Part shown: positions 5,073 to 5,741 of the stretch, piece after piece
Numbering within the stretch: position 1 is the first letter of the stretch
Layout of the letters: the number at the start of each line of letters is the position of its first letter
Notes under the pieces: model-generated
The model's database searches: none
What the model was told of the DNA's origin: nothing
Seen by the model: the letters and a program-made list of their open reading frames with translations, nothing else
Program-made: the position numbers and the translations under genes
Source: Nitrososphaerota archaeon
GTDB taxonomy: Archaea > Thermoproteota > Nitrososphaeria > Nitrososphaerales > JAHFOH01
Length of the DNA stretch: 5,741 nt
Direction: 5' to 3'
Assembly (NCBI GenBank): GCA_023266955.1
Contig: JAHFOH010000097.1
Span: 1 to 5,741 of the forward strand

Positions 5073-5741
5073 TTCTAATAGCTCGAGCTCCTTTTCGAGC
5101 GTTATCGCCTTCACGCGCCTCTGACTTGTGAAGTACACTATAACCCCTAGCACTATCAACGGGACGTAGAGTTCAGCCATGGCGACGTTCCAATCAGTGG
5201 TGGACAGACTGCTGGTCCAAGGAGCATAGAAGGTGAAGATAATCGCAAAGATGGTGGCGATTAATCCTATCCCCATGATCAGCCATCTTCCTGCCGATCC
5301 ACCCGGAATTACATGTACTTCGCGAGCCCGTTCTGGAAAGTTCTTTCGTGCCCAAATGAGGGAGGCGAACAGAAACAGCATTGAGAAGGACCATACGATG
5401 GTGATGGCGGCTGAGAGAACTACGTACTCAGTTGCTGCCCCTCCTCCCAAAGCGAACTGGATGATTAGCATCATAATCGTACCAGCCGCACCCTGCAGAA
5501 GGATGGCTACGTCCGGAATCTTGCTTTTCTTGTTTATGTGTGCCATGAACACAGGTAATCTCTTTTCAATACCATTCACAAACATTAGCCGCGCATATGA
5601 GTAGTTGTAGATTGTAGTGTTAACAAAGAACCAGGCAGCGACTACCAGTGCTACTACAGAAGCCACTATGGGGCCGAATCCAGCGCCAACCGCATCCACG
5701 ATCCCACGAGTAGCATCTATGGAAGGTACGCTCACCAGAAC
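5043..5741 (-). CDS. APC-family amino-acid permease, C-terminal half (5' end outside window)
   Basis: This is the last ~232 residues of a secondary transporter of the amino acid-polyamine-organocation superfamily, which brings amino acids or related amines across the membrane by proton or sodium coupling. The frame is open to the right edge (V-L before the GTG codon at 5735), and full-length members have about 450-550 residues and 12 helices, so the GTG is internal. Counting from it, hydrophobic segments lie at about 18-40, 75-97, 102-128, 150-171 and 188-203. The loop YSYARLMFVNGIEKRLPVFM (45-64), followed by KKSKIPDVAILLQ, is the typical link after helix eight, where relatives read SRLLYAMARDGxLP and then KTPVxA. 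The cytosolic tail is rich in Leu and Glu (EKELELLEVEKLEK, 214-227). Substrate-binding helices 1 and 6 are not in the window, so the substrate is unknown. It is 42 bases upstream of the ABC permease gene. Confidence 0.9.
   Translation of the reverse strand, partial: VLVSVPSIDATRGIVDAVGAGFGPIVASVVALVVAAWFFVNTTIYNYSYARLMFVNGIEKRLPVFMAHINKKSKIPDVAILLQGAAGTIMMLIIQFALGGGAATEYVVLSAAITIVWSFSMLFLFASLIWARKNFPERAREVHVIPGGSAGRWLIMGIGLIATIFAIIFTFYAPWTSSLSTTDWNVAMAELYVPLIVLGVIVYFTSQRRVKAITLEKELELLEVEKLEKGPG

Noticed and set aside
5233..5604. A 123-codon open frame on the plus strand opposite the APC permease gene
   Set aside because: It is antisense to clear APC helices and loop motifs and has no recognisable domain or start context.
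5043..5735. A complete 230-residue permease starting at GTG 5735
   Set aside because: The frame stays open to the right edge and only the last five or so helices of an APC permease are present, so the gene is cut by the window.

Overview
The window looks like a piece of an archaeal chromosome, most likely from the Thermoproteota/Nitrososphaerota side of the tree; the lineage is a low-confidence inference. The signs are TATA-like boxes about 30-45 bases ahead of starts that lack a Shine-Dalgarno site (short-leader or leaderless transcripts), TTG and GTG starts, and protein sequences of archaeal character. No rRNA, tRNA, CRISPR array, insertion sequence or phage gene was seen.

Left part, plus strand (1-1764). 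The 3' part of an aldo/keto reductase gene enters from the left edge and ends at 346. A 110-base spacer with TATA-like sequences leads to a complete PLP-dependent Cys/Met metabolism enzyme (457-1641; cystathionine gamma-synthase, lyase or sulfhydrylase type). Directly after it, and overlapping its last codons, is a decayed second copy of an aldo/keto reductase 3' end (about 1623-1764). This remnant has two nonsense codons and two single-base shifts. The PLP enzyme gene therefore sits between the tails of two aldo/keto reductase paralogues, and its stop codon lies inside the remnant.

Middle, minus strand (1782-2438). A convergent gene encodes a metal-dependent hydrolase of the cyclase / kynurenine formamidase-like family with a full set of metal ligands. 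Its TATA-like box lies next to a hairpin that probably ends the transporter transcript upstream.

Right part, minus strand (2520-5741). Three tightly coupled genes make a MacB/LolD-type ABC transporter: an FtsX-like permease with a large extracytoplasmic domain, a second short FtsX-like permease almost without one, and the ATPase. They probably form one asymmetric complex. Ahead of them, separated by 42 bases and a strong hairpin, is the C-terminal half of an APC-family amino-acid permease that runs off the right edge.

Functionally the window mixes amino-acid metabolism and transport (Cys/Met enzyme, APC permease, possibly the formamidase-like hydrolase) with an ABC transporter of unknown cargo. 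No clearly new system is visible. The best observations are the hidden aldo/keto reductase remnant fused to the end of the PLP enzyme gene, the asymmetric permease pair, and the hairpin between the permease and ABC genes.
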